DNA from: a virus
Virus record (IMG/VR): IMGVR_UViG_3300032893_000012
Coordinates: 45,322-109,321 of that record
Reading direction: 5' to 3' (one strand)
DNA: 64,000 nt
Shown here: in pieces, positions 52,754-59,670 of the stretch
How the letters are laid out: each line of letters opens with the position of its first letter
How positions within the stretch are numbered: position 1 is the stretch's first letter
Notes under the pieces: model-generated
Database searches by the model: none
Seen by the model: only the letters and a program-made list of their open reading frames with translations
What the model was told of the DNA's origin: nothing
Made by a program: the position numbers and the translations under genes

Positions 52754-53306
52754 ATGAACCCGAACAACCTGGAACTGAACCAAGGCGACAACTTCATCTT
52801 CGGCGTCGACGTCTCTGGCTCGATGCGAACGACCGACTGCCCTGGAGGCATGGCACGGATCGAACTTCTTGAAGGAGAAGACGATTCAGTTCGCGCGCGA
52901 GGCGTCGAAGTACGATCCGGATGGCATCGACGTCATCACGTTCGGCCACCAGATCAAGGTGCTCGCGAACATCACGGCCGACAAGGCCGCAGATGCCATC
53001 GGCGCGCTCCGTGCGGACGAAGGCGCAACGATGACACACGAACTCATCCGGAAGGCCTGGGATCTCCACAAGGCCGGCAAGTACGAACAGACGGTGCTCT
53101 TCATCGCAACGGACGGCGATCCGAGTGACAGAGACGCAGTCAAGCAGGCGATCATCGACATCACGCAGAAGGTCGACGACGAGCGCGAGTTCAACATCTC
53201 GTTTCTCACCGTCGGCACCCCGGACGCGAAACTTCAGGCATTCCTGACAGCGCTCGACGACGTTCGTCGGCGCGTTGAACGACTGAAGTCCTATCGGACT
53301 AAGTAG
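52754..53306 (+). pseudogene. Second vWA-domain gene, frameshifted
   Basis: The first frame gives MNPNNLELNQ...FGVDVSGSMR (D-x-S-x-S metal motif) up to GMARIEL. The remainder of the domain continues in the +1 frame from about 52866 (LKEKTIQFAREASKYDPDG, then FIATDGDPSDRDA) to the stop at 53306. Skipping one base at 52865 would restore a continuous vWA protein of about 183 aa (ARIEFLKEK). This could be a mutation, a sequencing indel or programmed frameshifting at GAACTTCTTG. Confidence 0.7.
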
Positions 53307-53341
53307 GGTTCCCTCGGGGAGTGAGATTTTCCGAGGGAACC
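53307..53341 (+). promoter_or_regulatory. Perfect 11-bp hairpin between genes
   Basis: GGTTCCCTCGG (53307-53317) pairs perfectly with CCGAGGGAACC (53331-53341) across a 13-nt loop, immediately after the vWA stop and 13 bp before the next ATG. No U run follows on either strand, so it is probably a processing or translation-control stem rather than a simple terminator. Confidence 0.6.
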
Positions 53342-53354
53342 AAGGAACAAAAGC

Positions 53355-53501
53355 ATGTTCAGTTTATTTCTGGAGTTGATCGGGGTCGCAAGCGTTGCCG
53401 GCGGCTGCTACGCGAAGTGGGGACCGGACGGATACTGGAAGCGCCTCGCGAAGTGCCTCGGGTGCGACTGGAGCAGTGCGATCAGTTTGAAGCGAGACTG
53501 A
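53355..53501 (+). CDS. Small membrane-associated peptide (48 aa)
   Basis: AAGGAACAAAAGC precedes ATG 53355. The N-terminus is hydrophobic (MFSLFLELIGVASVAGGCY), followed by a charged tail with two Cys. It fits between the hairpin and the DUF3310 gene. Confidence 0.5.
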   Translation: MFSLFLELIGVASVAGGCYAKWGPDGYWKRLAKCLGCDWSSAISLKRD

Positions 53502-53538
53502 TGCGTCCGGGGCGCGCACTCAAGAAAAGAACAGATAA

Positions 53539-53964
53539 ATGCCGACAACACAAAGTGAAGATCCAGACGAGGCGGTTCATCATCCTCGGCACTACAATCA
53601 ACATCCAAGCAACATCGAGTGCATCGAACTCATCGAGCACTTACCAGCCAACTTCGCGAACGCCGTAAAGTACATCTGGCGCTGCGGACTCAAGGCGACC
53701 TCGACACCGCTCCGCGATCTCGAATCGGCGAAGTGGTACACCGAGCGTGAGATACAGCGGGTGGACTTGTTCGAAATATATGACGAGTCCTATAACCGAT
53801 TGCGACCACCGAAGACAGACGTAGTCTGGCGCGTTCTTGCCAAAAAGGTCATCTCCGTCGACGTCAACAGTACACTTGGCCGGTATCTGGATGCACTACT
53901 GATCGAAGACTACGACAGCATGATTGAGGTGCTCGATATTGCAATCGCAGAGCCGAAAAAATGA
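53539..53964 (+). CDS. DUF3310 protein (SaV-like)
   Basis: VHHPRHYNQHPSNIECIELIEHLP...AVKYIWRCG...DLESAKWYTEREI is the DUF3310 signature: His/Pro-rich start, E-x-I-E helix, Y-x-W-R and D-L-x-K/S-A-x-W-Y. The family is widespread in phages; a nucleotide-kinase-related role has been proposed. The last third extends the usual length. ATGA overlap with the next gene. Confidence 0.85.
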   Translation: MPTTQSEDPDEAVHHPRHYNQHPSNIECIELIEHLPANFANAVKYIWRCGLKATSTPLRDLESAKWYTEREIQRVDLFEIYDESYNRLRPPKTDVVWRVLAKKVISVDVNSTLGRYLDALLIEDYDSMIEVLDIAIAEPKK

Positions 53965-54806
53965 ACAAAGAGAAACACCAAGCCGCAGTAGATGCGCTGA
54001 ACGACCTGATTCTCAGTGAACTACAAGGTGAAGATCGACAACGCTTCGCGTCGGTGAAGAGGCTCGCCGTGATCGCTCAAAAGCTGCTGCTCGAGAACGA
54101 TCTGCGCCCGGAAGACGCGCGGAGACTGCGATTCCCTGGAGACGTCGACGGTGACTTTAACGGTCCCGATTTTGCTGTCGGAGGCGGACAGATCCTTGCT
54201 GGCGGCTTCGGGGGCGACCAAAACCAGATGGTGCGCGAAATGCTTGCTGCGCTCAATCCGGTGATGAAAACTCAACAGGAACAAAACGTAGCTAGAGAAC
54301 GCGAAACCGTGGCTCGTGAACTGAACCAGTTACTCGCTGCGCGCGACAAGCTGAAACCGAGTGAGCGTTTTCCGGTAACGGAACGCATCAACGAAATCCT
54401 CACGGAGATGAAAGGAAAAGAAGATGGACTTTCACTGGTACATGCCGTCGATGTACGGCGACATCAGACTGGAACGCGTTTCGGCGGAGACGACGAGAGT
54501 CGTCCTGAACGGCCTATCTCCGACGGAGAGGGACGCGATGCGGGCGCTTCTCAAGCGAGCGACGCAGGACGGCCCTATCCGGAAGGCCTGGCTCCAGGAG
54601 ACGCCAAGCCTCGACCTCGACTCGATGGAGAAGCAGGAGATTTCGCTCTCCGCTCCCATCTCGACGATCCAGTTCTTTCTGCAGAAAAGCCTGAAGCCTC
54701 ACAGGAAGCAAGTGTCGGCGGTGCTGTTCACGAACGGCCGAGTCGAACAGGTGACGGAGGCGACGCTCCAGACGATCGACTCGCCGAAGGAGATATCCCC
54801 TTCTGA
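53961..54806 (+). CDS. Unrecognised protein with long out-of-frame overlap
   Basis: Residues 1-155 are a convincing helical, charged protein. From 54424 on, its frame runs for 127 more codons through the next gene in another frame and ends ...DDRLAEGDIPF. The tail is Gly/Asp/Pro-rich and ends like the acidic DDIPF tip of single-stranded-DNA-binding proteins. No stop occurs before 54804. Either the overlap is genuine overprinting, or an indel near 54410-54430 has removed the original stop. Confidence 0.5.
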   Translation: MNKEKHQAAVDALNDLILSELQGEDRQRFASVKRLAVIAQKLLLENDLRPEDARRLRFPGDVDGDFNGPDFAVGGGQILAGGFGGDQNQMVREMLAALNPVMKTQQEQNVARERETVARELNQLLAARDKLKPSERFPVTERINEILTEMKGKEDGLSLVHAVDVRRHQTGTRFGGDDESRPERPISDGEGRDAGASQASDAGRPYPEGLAPGDAKPRPRLDGEAGDFALRSHLDDPVLSAEKPEASQEASVGGAVHERPSRTGDGGDAPDDRLAEGDIPF

Positions 54807-55194
54807 GAAACCAAAAACGGCCGTGACGGTCGCTCAGCCGACACTTGGTTGCCCAGCTCCGGACTTCATCGACGTGGAGATCCGTGCGACGCGCGTCCTA
54901 AAAGCGTTCCTGAGCGCGGAGCAAATTGCCGACTTCGAACGGCGGCAGCAGTTCATCGCTGTAGGAGCCGACACAGGACATCGGTATCTACTGACGTCGC
55001 GACACTCGAAACACGCGCTCGGCACTACTAGCTTTCGCTCGCTCTACGACGTCGATGAGCAGCGTGCGTTCTGCGTGCACGACTGGGAGGTGCCGGCGTC
55101 GGAGGAACTCCTCGGGCTTTTCGTTCACTTGTCGCTGCCGGGACTCGAACGGTACGTGCGAAACGTTCCGGATCGGGATGGATTACTAGGGTGA
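54424..55194 (+). CDS. Unrecognised protein (256 aa)
   Basis: AAAGGAAAAG precedes ATG 54424. The codon pattern and amino-acid composition are those of a normal gene (MDFHWYMPSMYGDIRLERV...). It is alpha/beta, with no membrane segment and no recognised family. It overlaps the previous gene by 383 bp in a different frame. Confidence 0.65.
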   Translation: MDFHWYMPSMYGDIRLERVSAETTRVVLNGLSPTERDAMRALLKRATQDGPIRKAWLQETPSLDLDSMEKQEISLSAPISTIQFFLQKSLKPHRKQVSAVLFTNGRVEQVTEATLQTIDSPKEISPSEKPKTAVTVAQPTLGCPAPDFIDVEIRATRVLKAFLSAEQIADFERRQQFIAVGADTGHRYLLTSRHSKHALGTTSFRSLYDVDEQRAFCVHDWEVPASEELLGLFVHLSLPGLERYVRNVPDRDGLLG

Positions 55195-55367
55195 AGGAGC
55201 GCGTACTCTGCCCCCGCTGCCGCTCATCGCGACTCGACACCGGTCTCAGAAAAGATCCGGCGACCGGAGAACTTCGCAAGCGCTGCTGCTGCGAGCAGTG
55301 CGGGCATCAGTTCTGGAGAAGCGAAGGAATCGCCGAAGGTAAGAAAGAGCTACCCTATGAGAGGTGA
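55191..55367 (+). CDS. Zinc-ribbon protein (58 aa)
   Basis: GTG 55191 overlaps the previous stop (GTGA). CPRCRS near the start and CCCEQCGHQFW after 24 residues form a zinc ribbon as found in small transcription-factor-like phage proteins. Confidence 0.6.
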   Translation: MKERVLCPRCRSSRLDTGLRKDPATGELRKRCCCEQCGHQFWRSEGIAEGKKELPYER

Positions 55368-55370
55368 ACT

Positions 55371-56171
55371 ATGGGCTCCCACCTAATCGACGGCAAATTC
55401 CAAAGTGACAAGTACCCCACGTGCCCCAGAGGGAAGGTGCCGCTCTCGATCGAGGATCCGATGGCGCAAGATCTACTCTGGGAATACGCACAAAGGCGTC
55501 GCTCAGTCGACGGCGAGTTCTCGGCCGATCTGGAAACGGCGCTCGGTATCGCCGGCTACGAGCTGAGAGAACGCAATAACAGTGCCCCATGGCCTCGTGT
55601 CGATCGGTACATGTCGGACTCCGACCTCTCTATAGCTGCTGACCACATCAAAAAAAGCGTCGACTGGTCGAAACTACCGAAACTCGCCGCCATCTTCGAA
55701 AACCGTCCGAGCGTCAACCGTTACTGGCACGAGCTCGTCGCGCTCACGCTGACCTCGCTCGAGGTCAACGGTGAAGCAATAGCGCGACGCAATGTCGCGC
55801 AAGTCTCCGAGTGGTGTCCAGTTCTCATCGAGTCTCCGTTCGGGGGCGAGACCGGAACCGACGAAGAGTACGCACGAAACCGCCGCTACCTACAGCGCTG
55901 CATTCGGGACTGCCTCGAGCGCGGTGAGACTCCGTACGCTTCGCATCAGATGCTCACAGAAGCCCTCGATGACCGTATCCCCGAACAGCGAGAGAAGGGA
56001 CGACAAGCCGGACTAGCAATGCGACGCTTCTTTCCCAAGCGAGTCTTCTACGTCGATTACGGCATGTCGACCGGTATGGCGTTCGCGCTGGATCTCTACG
56101 AACGAGAACATCTGACGTACATCACACGACGGATTGGTCATGAAGAAGAAACAACAAATTCTGATCGGTGA
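55371..56171 (+). CDS. Protein with DUF7768-like C-terminal domain (266 aa)
   Basis: The last 125 residues read LIESPFGG...YARNRRYLQRCIRDCLERGETPYASHQMLTEALDDRIPEQR...GLAMRRF...FYVDYGMSTGMAFAL, the order of a phage domain related to nucleoside 2-deoxyribosyltransferases. The first 130 residues are unrecognised. It may act in nucleotide metabolism or NAD/base exchange. Confidence 0.7.
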   Translation: MGSHLIDGKFQSDKYPTCPRGKVPLSIEDPMAQDLLWEYAQRRRSVDGEFSADLETALGIAGYELRERNNSAPWPRVDRYMSDSDLSIAADHIKKSVDWSKLPKLAAIFENRPSVNRYWHELVALTLTSLEVNGEAIARRNVAQVSEWCPVLIESPFGGETGTDEEYARNRRYLQRCIRDCLERGETPYASHQMLTEALDDRIPEQREKGRQAGLAMRRFFPKRVFYVDYGMSTGMAFALDLYEREHLTYITRRIGHEEETTNSDR

Positions 56172-56475
56172 GCCCGTAGGTAACGGCATGCGCGCCGGCG
56201 TCATGCGTCGCGAAGATGGAAAAGTGCAACCGGGGGTGTTCGCTGATCTCGGCTCAGGTAGGCCGTTGAGTGCTGGCGACGAGCTCATTACCTCGGAGGA
56301 TAAGCCGGGAGAATGGTGTGACGCGAAGACCATCTATCGATATCCTAATGAGGACGTCGTGGAGGAGGCGTCGTCTGTCGTCACGTTGAGCGGCCCTCCG
56401 CAGGTGGCGACGCCGGCGTACCGGGCCGGATACGACAGGATTTTTGGAAAGAAGCAAGAGGTTGGGATCGCGTGA
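56140..56475 (+). CDS. Unrecognised protein (111 aa)
   Basis: ATG 56140 lies inside the end of the previous gene. Lysine-rich start, then a beta-rich body. No family recognised. The GTGA overlap with the next gene supports it. Confidence 0.55.
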   Translation: MKKKQQILIGEPVGNGMRAGVMRREDGKVQPGVFADLGSGRPLSAGDELITSEDKPGEWCDAKTIYRYPNEDVVEEASSVVTLSGPPQVATPAYRAGYDRIFGKKQEVGIA

Positions 56476-56633
56476 AAATAAGAACTATTTCAACGCGCGA
56501 TGGCAAAATTGAGTGGCGCACGCATGCCACACAGATTGGAGGTCTGATGGTCCGTTACATAGCCCATATCACCGGGCATGACGTCTACCCGGCCGCCCGT
56601 TGGCGCGAATTCATCTCCAGGGGGCAGACATGA
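56472..56633 (+). CDS. Small unrecognised protein (53 aa)
   Basis: GTG 56472 overlaps the previous stop, and its TGA overlaps the next ATG (ATGA). The sequence contains GHDVYPAARWREF near its end. No family recognised. Confidence 0.55.
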   Translation: MKIRTISTRDGKIEWRTHATQIGGLMVRYIAHITGHDVYPAARWREFISRGQT

Positions 56634-56869
56634 AAGACGAAGCGCTAGAATGCGAGATCGCCTCGACCTTCCAAGAGGGAATATCCCTCGATCGCGCGAG
56701 GAAGCTCTACAGAATTGCCGCGCACATCGCACGAGTCGCATACCTGGAATGCGTTGCCACCGGTGGCGATCCGAGCGCGGAATACGAAGCCGCCATCGAC
56801 GACGTTCAGAAGCAATTCAAGGGAGAAGACGATGGAAGTCGACATAAGAAAACACCAACAGATCCGTGA
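56630..56869 (+). CDS. Helical protein (79 aa)
   Basis: ATG 56630 overlaps the previous stop. Acidic and helical, with a basic end. It overlaps the next gene start by 38 bp. No family recognised. Confidence 0.55.
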   Translation: MKDEALECEIASTFQEGISLDRARKLYRIAAHIARVAYLECVATGGDPSAEYEAAIDDVQKQFKGEDDGSRHKKTPTDP

Positions 56870-57182
56870 TACGGTTCATGCCGGGATCGCAGCTCTGCGG
56901 GTTCAGGGGAGACAGATCTGGGGGGAGACGCGACATCCGCTCTCTCAAATCGTGCTTCGGTTAACGGTTGGCGTTGGCGATCTAGCGCGACTTTCTAGAG
57001 ATCACGCGCTGGGTGAGACCATTTGGCCCGGAGAGGATCTCCGCCAGCTCAAAAAAGAACTCGGCAACGTCATCTTCTCGACCATCCGCTGGATCGACGA
57101 CCTCGGTCTCGATGTGCTCGAGTGTCTCGATCTCGCGATCGAGGCGCAGGAGAAGTTTGCGGCAAGTGGGAGGCCGAGATGA
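56832..57182 (+). CDS. MazG-like protein (116 aa)
   Basis: LSQIVLRLTVGVGDLARLSRD, KKELGNVIFSTIRWIDDLGLD and LECLDLAIEAQEKF follow the all-alpha NTP-pyrophosphatase (MazG-like) fold. The usual ExxE metal residues are only partly present (E in KKELG, D in DDLGLD), so activity is uncertain. GGAGAAGACG precedes ATG 56832. Confidence 0.5.
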   Translation: MEVDIRKHQQIRDTVHAGIAALRVQGRQIWGETRHPLSQIVLRLTVGVGDLARLSRDHALGETIWPGEDLRQLKKELGNVIFSTIRWIDDLGLDVLECLDLAIEAQEKFAASGRPR

Positions 57183-57547
57183 ACCCGTTGAAAGAAGGGG
57201 TGCGCGTGGTGTTTCCGATGCGCCGCGGTACCGTGGAGATCGTTGACGGCAGCGGTGCTGGCTCGTTCGCGGTCAAGTTCGACGGGGCACAGGGCGAATT
57301 GCAGTGGTTCGACTTCTCGGACAACTGGATCGAGGAAGCGATACTCCCCACGGAACCAAAGACGCTCCGTGACCGCATCGCGCACGCAATCAACGCGACG
57401 AGCTCCGAGAATGGCTCGAACACGCCGGACTTCATCCTCGCCGAGTTCTTGACCGAATGTCTTGCTGCGTTCGACAAGACGGTGCAAGCGCGAGCCAAGT
57501 GGTACGACCGTATGGATCAGCCGGCGGCGTCGAGGAAGGTCAAATGA
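57179..57547 (+). CDS. Unrecognised protein (122 aa)
   Basis: ATG 57179 overlaps the previous stop (ATGA). The N-terminal 50 residues form small beta strands (VRVVFPMRRGTVEIVDG), and the C-terminal half is helical (FILAEFLTECLAAFDKTV). No family recognised. Confidence 0.6.
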   Translation: MNPLKEGVRVVFPMRRGTVEIVDGSGAGSFAVKFDGAQGELQWFDFSDNWIEEAILPTEPKTLRDRIAHAINATSSENGSNTPDFILAEFLTECLAAFDKTVQARAKWYDRMDQPAASRKVK

Positions 57548-57909
57548 AGAAGGCGAAGGCGAAGTACATAACGAGAAGAGGTACTCCGAGGAAACGCGGT
57601 ATTCGACGAAGGCGCTTGAAGTTTCGGCCGCCAACGAAAGCTGAGATCAAGAAGCGAATTCAAGCGGCGTTCACGTCACGCTTCGGCGCGATCTGTTTTT
57701 ACCTCGGATTCGATCTTGGTACAGATCGAGTTCTAGAGAAAGCCGCGAAACAAAGGAGCGTCGGCTCCGGCTTCGATATCAGCTGCGGTCTCCGCGACAT
57801 CGAGTTCCAGTTCAAGACACGCGCTCACATGCTCGCTTGTGTCAAACGGATCAAGGCGACGAAAATCAAGGGAGTGACCGTGATGATTAGCGAGACCTGG
57901 AAGGCGTAG
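57544..57909 (+). CDS. Basic protein, possible nucleic-acid binder (121 aa)
   Basis: ATG 57544 overlaps the previous stop (ATGA). Residues 1-40 are Lys/Arg-rich; the rest forms an alpha/beta body. No family recognised. Confidence 0.6.
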   Translation: MKKAKAKYITRRGTPRKRGIRRRRLKFRPPTKAEIKKRIQAAFTSRFGAICFYLGFDLGTDRVLEKAAKQRSVGSGFDISCGLRDIEFQFKTRAHMLACVKRIKATKIKGVTVMISETWKA

Positions 57910-58338
57910 ATGATCCATTTCGCCCAACGAAGAGTCGCCGCCTGGGTACTCGAAGTGCTCGGGCCCGAGTCGCTCTCCAATCCCAAGGAGCGCGCGCTTC
58001 GGTTCGTGGAGGAGGCTATCGAGCTCGCGCAAGCGTGCAGCCTCGACGCCGAGACGCTGCACAAGCTCGTCGACTACGTCATGCAGCGACCAGTCGGAGA
58101 TCCAGAGAAAGAGATCGGGGGTTGCTTCATCACGCTCTATGCGGTCGCAGAAGCGATCGACGCCGACGCCGATGCGGCCTTCACTCGAGAACTCAAGCGA
58201 GTTCGTAATCCGGAGGTCATCGAGCGCGTTCGTCGGCGACAGCAGGAGAAGCGAGAGGCGCTCATAGCTGAGCCGCGCAAAGATGAGGCTCGCGAAGATG
58301 GTTCGAAAGATGATAGAGAGCGCCCGGCGTCGCCCTGA
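57910..58338 (+). CDS. MazG-like nucleotide pyrophosphohydrolase
   Basis: NPKERALRFVEEAIELAQAC gives the ExxE-like helix (EEAIE), followed by EKEIGGCFITLYAVAEAIDADAD, the second metal-binding helix. Phage MazG-like enzymes hydrolyse (d)NTPs or alarmone-type nucleotides. The C-terminal 45 residues are charged and disordered. It starts immediately after the previous stop. Confidence 0.7.
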   Translation: MIHFAQRRVAAWVLEVLGPESLSNPKERALRFVEEAIELAQACSLDAETLHKLVDYVMQRPVGDPEKEIGGCFITLYAVAEAIDADADAAFTRELKRVRNPEVIERVRRRQQEKREALIAEPRKDEAREDGSKDDRERPASP

Positions 58339-58368
58339 GCGGGTCTCGGGGCGTCGCCCGGGGGCCCT

Positions 58369-58626
58369 GTGAGGCGTGACCTTTCTTTCTGGGTCACGAT
58401 CCGCGAACGCGGGCACGACCGGCGCACCGGCGCGGTCGCAGAGATCTTCGAAACCGTTGACGGCTACGGGTGGCGCGTGATTCACGCGGAGGGACAGATG
58501 CGCGGAGAAAGCGTTTCACAGAAGGGAGCGCGGGCTGCTGCTCGGCGGTTCGTGCGGAAGCTGCCAGACCGCCAAGAAGAGGGGCGGCCGCCGAAACAGA
58601 TGACGATTTTCGAGAAAATTGGCTGA
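58369..58626 (+). CDS. Unrecognised protein (85 aa)
   Basis: GTG 58369 starts a small beta/alpha protein (SFWVTIRERG) with a charged C-terminus. It is followed by the parS-like site and a convergent gene. Confidence 0.55.
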   Translation: MRRDLSFWVTIRERGHDRRTGAVAEIFETVDGYGWRVIHAEGQMRGESVSQKGARAAARRFVRKLPDRQEEGRPPKQMTIFEKIG

Positions 58627-58651
58627 AGGAGTGAAATGAGGCCGCGGCGAG

Positions 58652-58667
58652 TGTTTCACGTGAAACG
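58652..58667. promoter_or_regulatory. parS: parS-like partition site
   Basis: TGTTTCACGTGAAACG matches the parS consensus TGTTTCACGTGAAACA at 15 of 16 positions, with a perfect 14-bp palindrome core. It lies in the short gap between convergent genes. ParB-type proteins bind this site to spread and segregate DNA. No ParA/ParB gene is visible, so host ParB could be recruited. Confidence 0.8.
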
Positions 58668-58681
58668 TTGGTGGGTGGCGG

Positions 58682-59245
58682 TTAAAGGGAGACCTCGAGC
58701 GGGAACACCACGGCATCGGCGCGCAGGTAGAGCGGATGCCCCGGCTCTCCGTCCTTCGTGAGCTTCAACGCGAAGACGCGGATTCCATGCGCATCGAGGA
58801 GTCGGAGAACGTCACGCCCGCGGGCACCGCCGAGCTTGCCCCACCCAGCGACGACGATGCCAGCACGCTTCGCCATCGACAGGATGTGCGCGTCGTTGTC
58901 GGGGCCGATCGCCTCGGGGTCAGTCGGCAGGAGCTTCGGTTTTGTCTCGCGCCATGCCCGCGCATTCGCGATACCTGCCCAGCCGTAGCCCCACGTTCGC
59001 GCGTATCCGATGCAGCGAGTGACCGTCGGGTCCGGCTCGAGATGCGTCGCCGTCGACGGATTCGCGAGGCAGAAGAGCGCCATCCGGTCGTCGTCAACAC
59101 CGGTGGGCCATTCGAGCTCGTAGCGGTATAGGCCAAGACCGTCCTTGCCGCCTCCGTCCATCGAGAAGACGACGCGGGGGGCGCTCAAGGAAGAGCGAGA
59201 GGGCGGTCCCCGGAGCCAGGCAGCGGCGCGTTCCATGGTCGTCAA
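58682..59245 (-). CDS. DUF1643 protein (187 aa)
   Basis: The order LFCLANPSTATHLEPDPTVTRC, YGWAGIANARAWRETKP, IGPDNDAHI, VVAGWGKLG, and TKDGEPGHPLYL is the DUF1643 signature. The family is common in phages and bacteria; its biochemical function is not established. TTG 59245 overlaps the previous stop (TTGA); ATG 59236 is an alternative. Confidence 0.85.
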   Translation of the reverse strand: MTTMERAAAWLRGPPSRSSLSAPRVVFSMDGGGKDGLGLYRYELEWPTGVDDDRMALFCLANPSTATHLEPDPTVTRCIGYARTWGYGWAGIANARAWRETKPKLLPTDPEAIGPDNDAHILSMAKRAGIVVAGWGKLGGARGRDVLRLLDAHGIRVFALKLTKDGEPGHPLYLRADAVVFPLEVSL

Positions 59246-59385
59246 CCGTCGAACCTCTCGTCATAAGCGAGCCCGCAGTCAGGACACCTCCAGTGCCCGC
59301 AACCCGGATGACACTCGCGCATTCGTCGGTGCACGCACGTGATGCCGCGAAGTATCGCGTGCGCGTATGCCCACCACTCTTTCAC
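59242..59385 (-). CDS. Small zinc-ribbon protein (47 aa)
   Basis: GTG 59385 overlaps the previous stop (GTGA). CHPGCG and CPDCG separated by HWR form a compact zinc ribbon. It overlaps the next gene by TTGA. Confidence 0.55.
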   Translation of the reverse strand: MKEWWAYAHAILRGITCVHRRMRECHPGCGHWRCPDCGLAYDERFDG

Positions 59386-59549
59386 GCCGCTCGCGCCTTC
59401 CTAACGAACTGCTTCTCGAGCGCAGCTCGCACGATCGCGCTCGTCTTGACCTCTGCTCCGATCTTCTTGCTCATCCGCTGACGCTCGCGCTCAATGGCGA
59501 GCGTCAGTTGACGCGGAAGCCGGATGTTCAAGTAATCGACGTTCTTCAC
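59382..59549 (-). CDS. Ribbon-helix-helix-like protein (55 aa)
   Basis: GTG 59549 starts MKNVDYLNIRLPRQLTLAI, then a helix and TSAIVRAALEKQF, the strand-helix-helix of CopG-type DNA-binding proteins. It diverges from the primase gene and may regulate it. Confidence 0.6.
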   Translation of the reverse strand: MKNVDYLNIRLPRQLTLAIERERQRMSKKIGAEVKTSAIVRAALEKQFVRKARAA

Positions 59550-59601
59550 GGCCACGATAAGTAACACGACCGAGCCGTGTTTTACAATCCCCACGGTTTG
59601 C

Positions 59602-59631
59602 TTGACGCACCTTCCACATAGCGCCTAGTCT
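59602..59631 (+). promoter_or_regulatory. Possible promoter of primase-helicase gene
   Basis: TTGACG (59602-59607), 18 bp, then TAGTCT (59626-59631), about 40 bp upstream of ATG 59671. The -10 is only fair, so this is tentative. Confidence 0.4.
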
Positions 59632-59670
59632 CGCTCTTCCCGCCAGCCTCGATCTGAAGAGGGAACCAGC

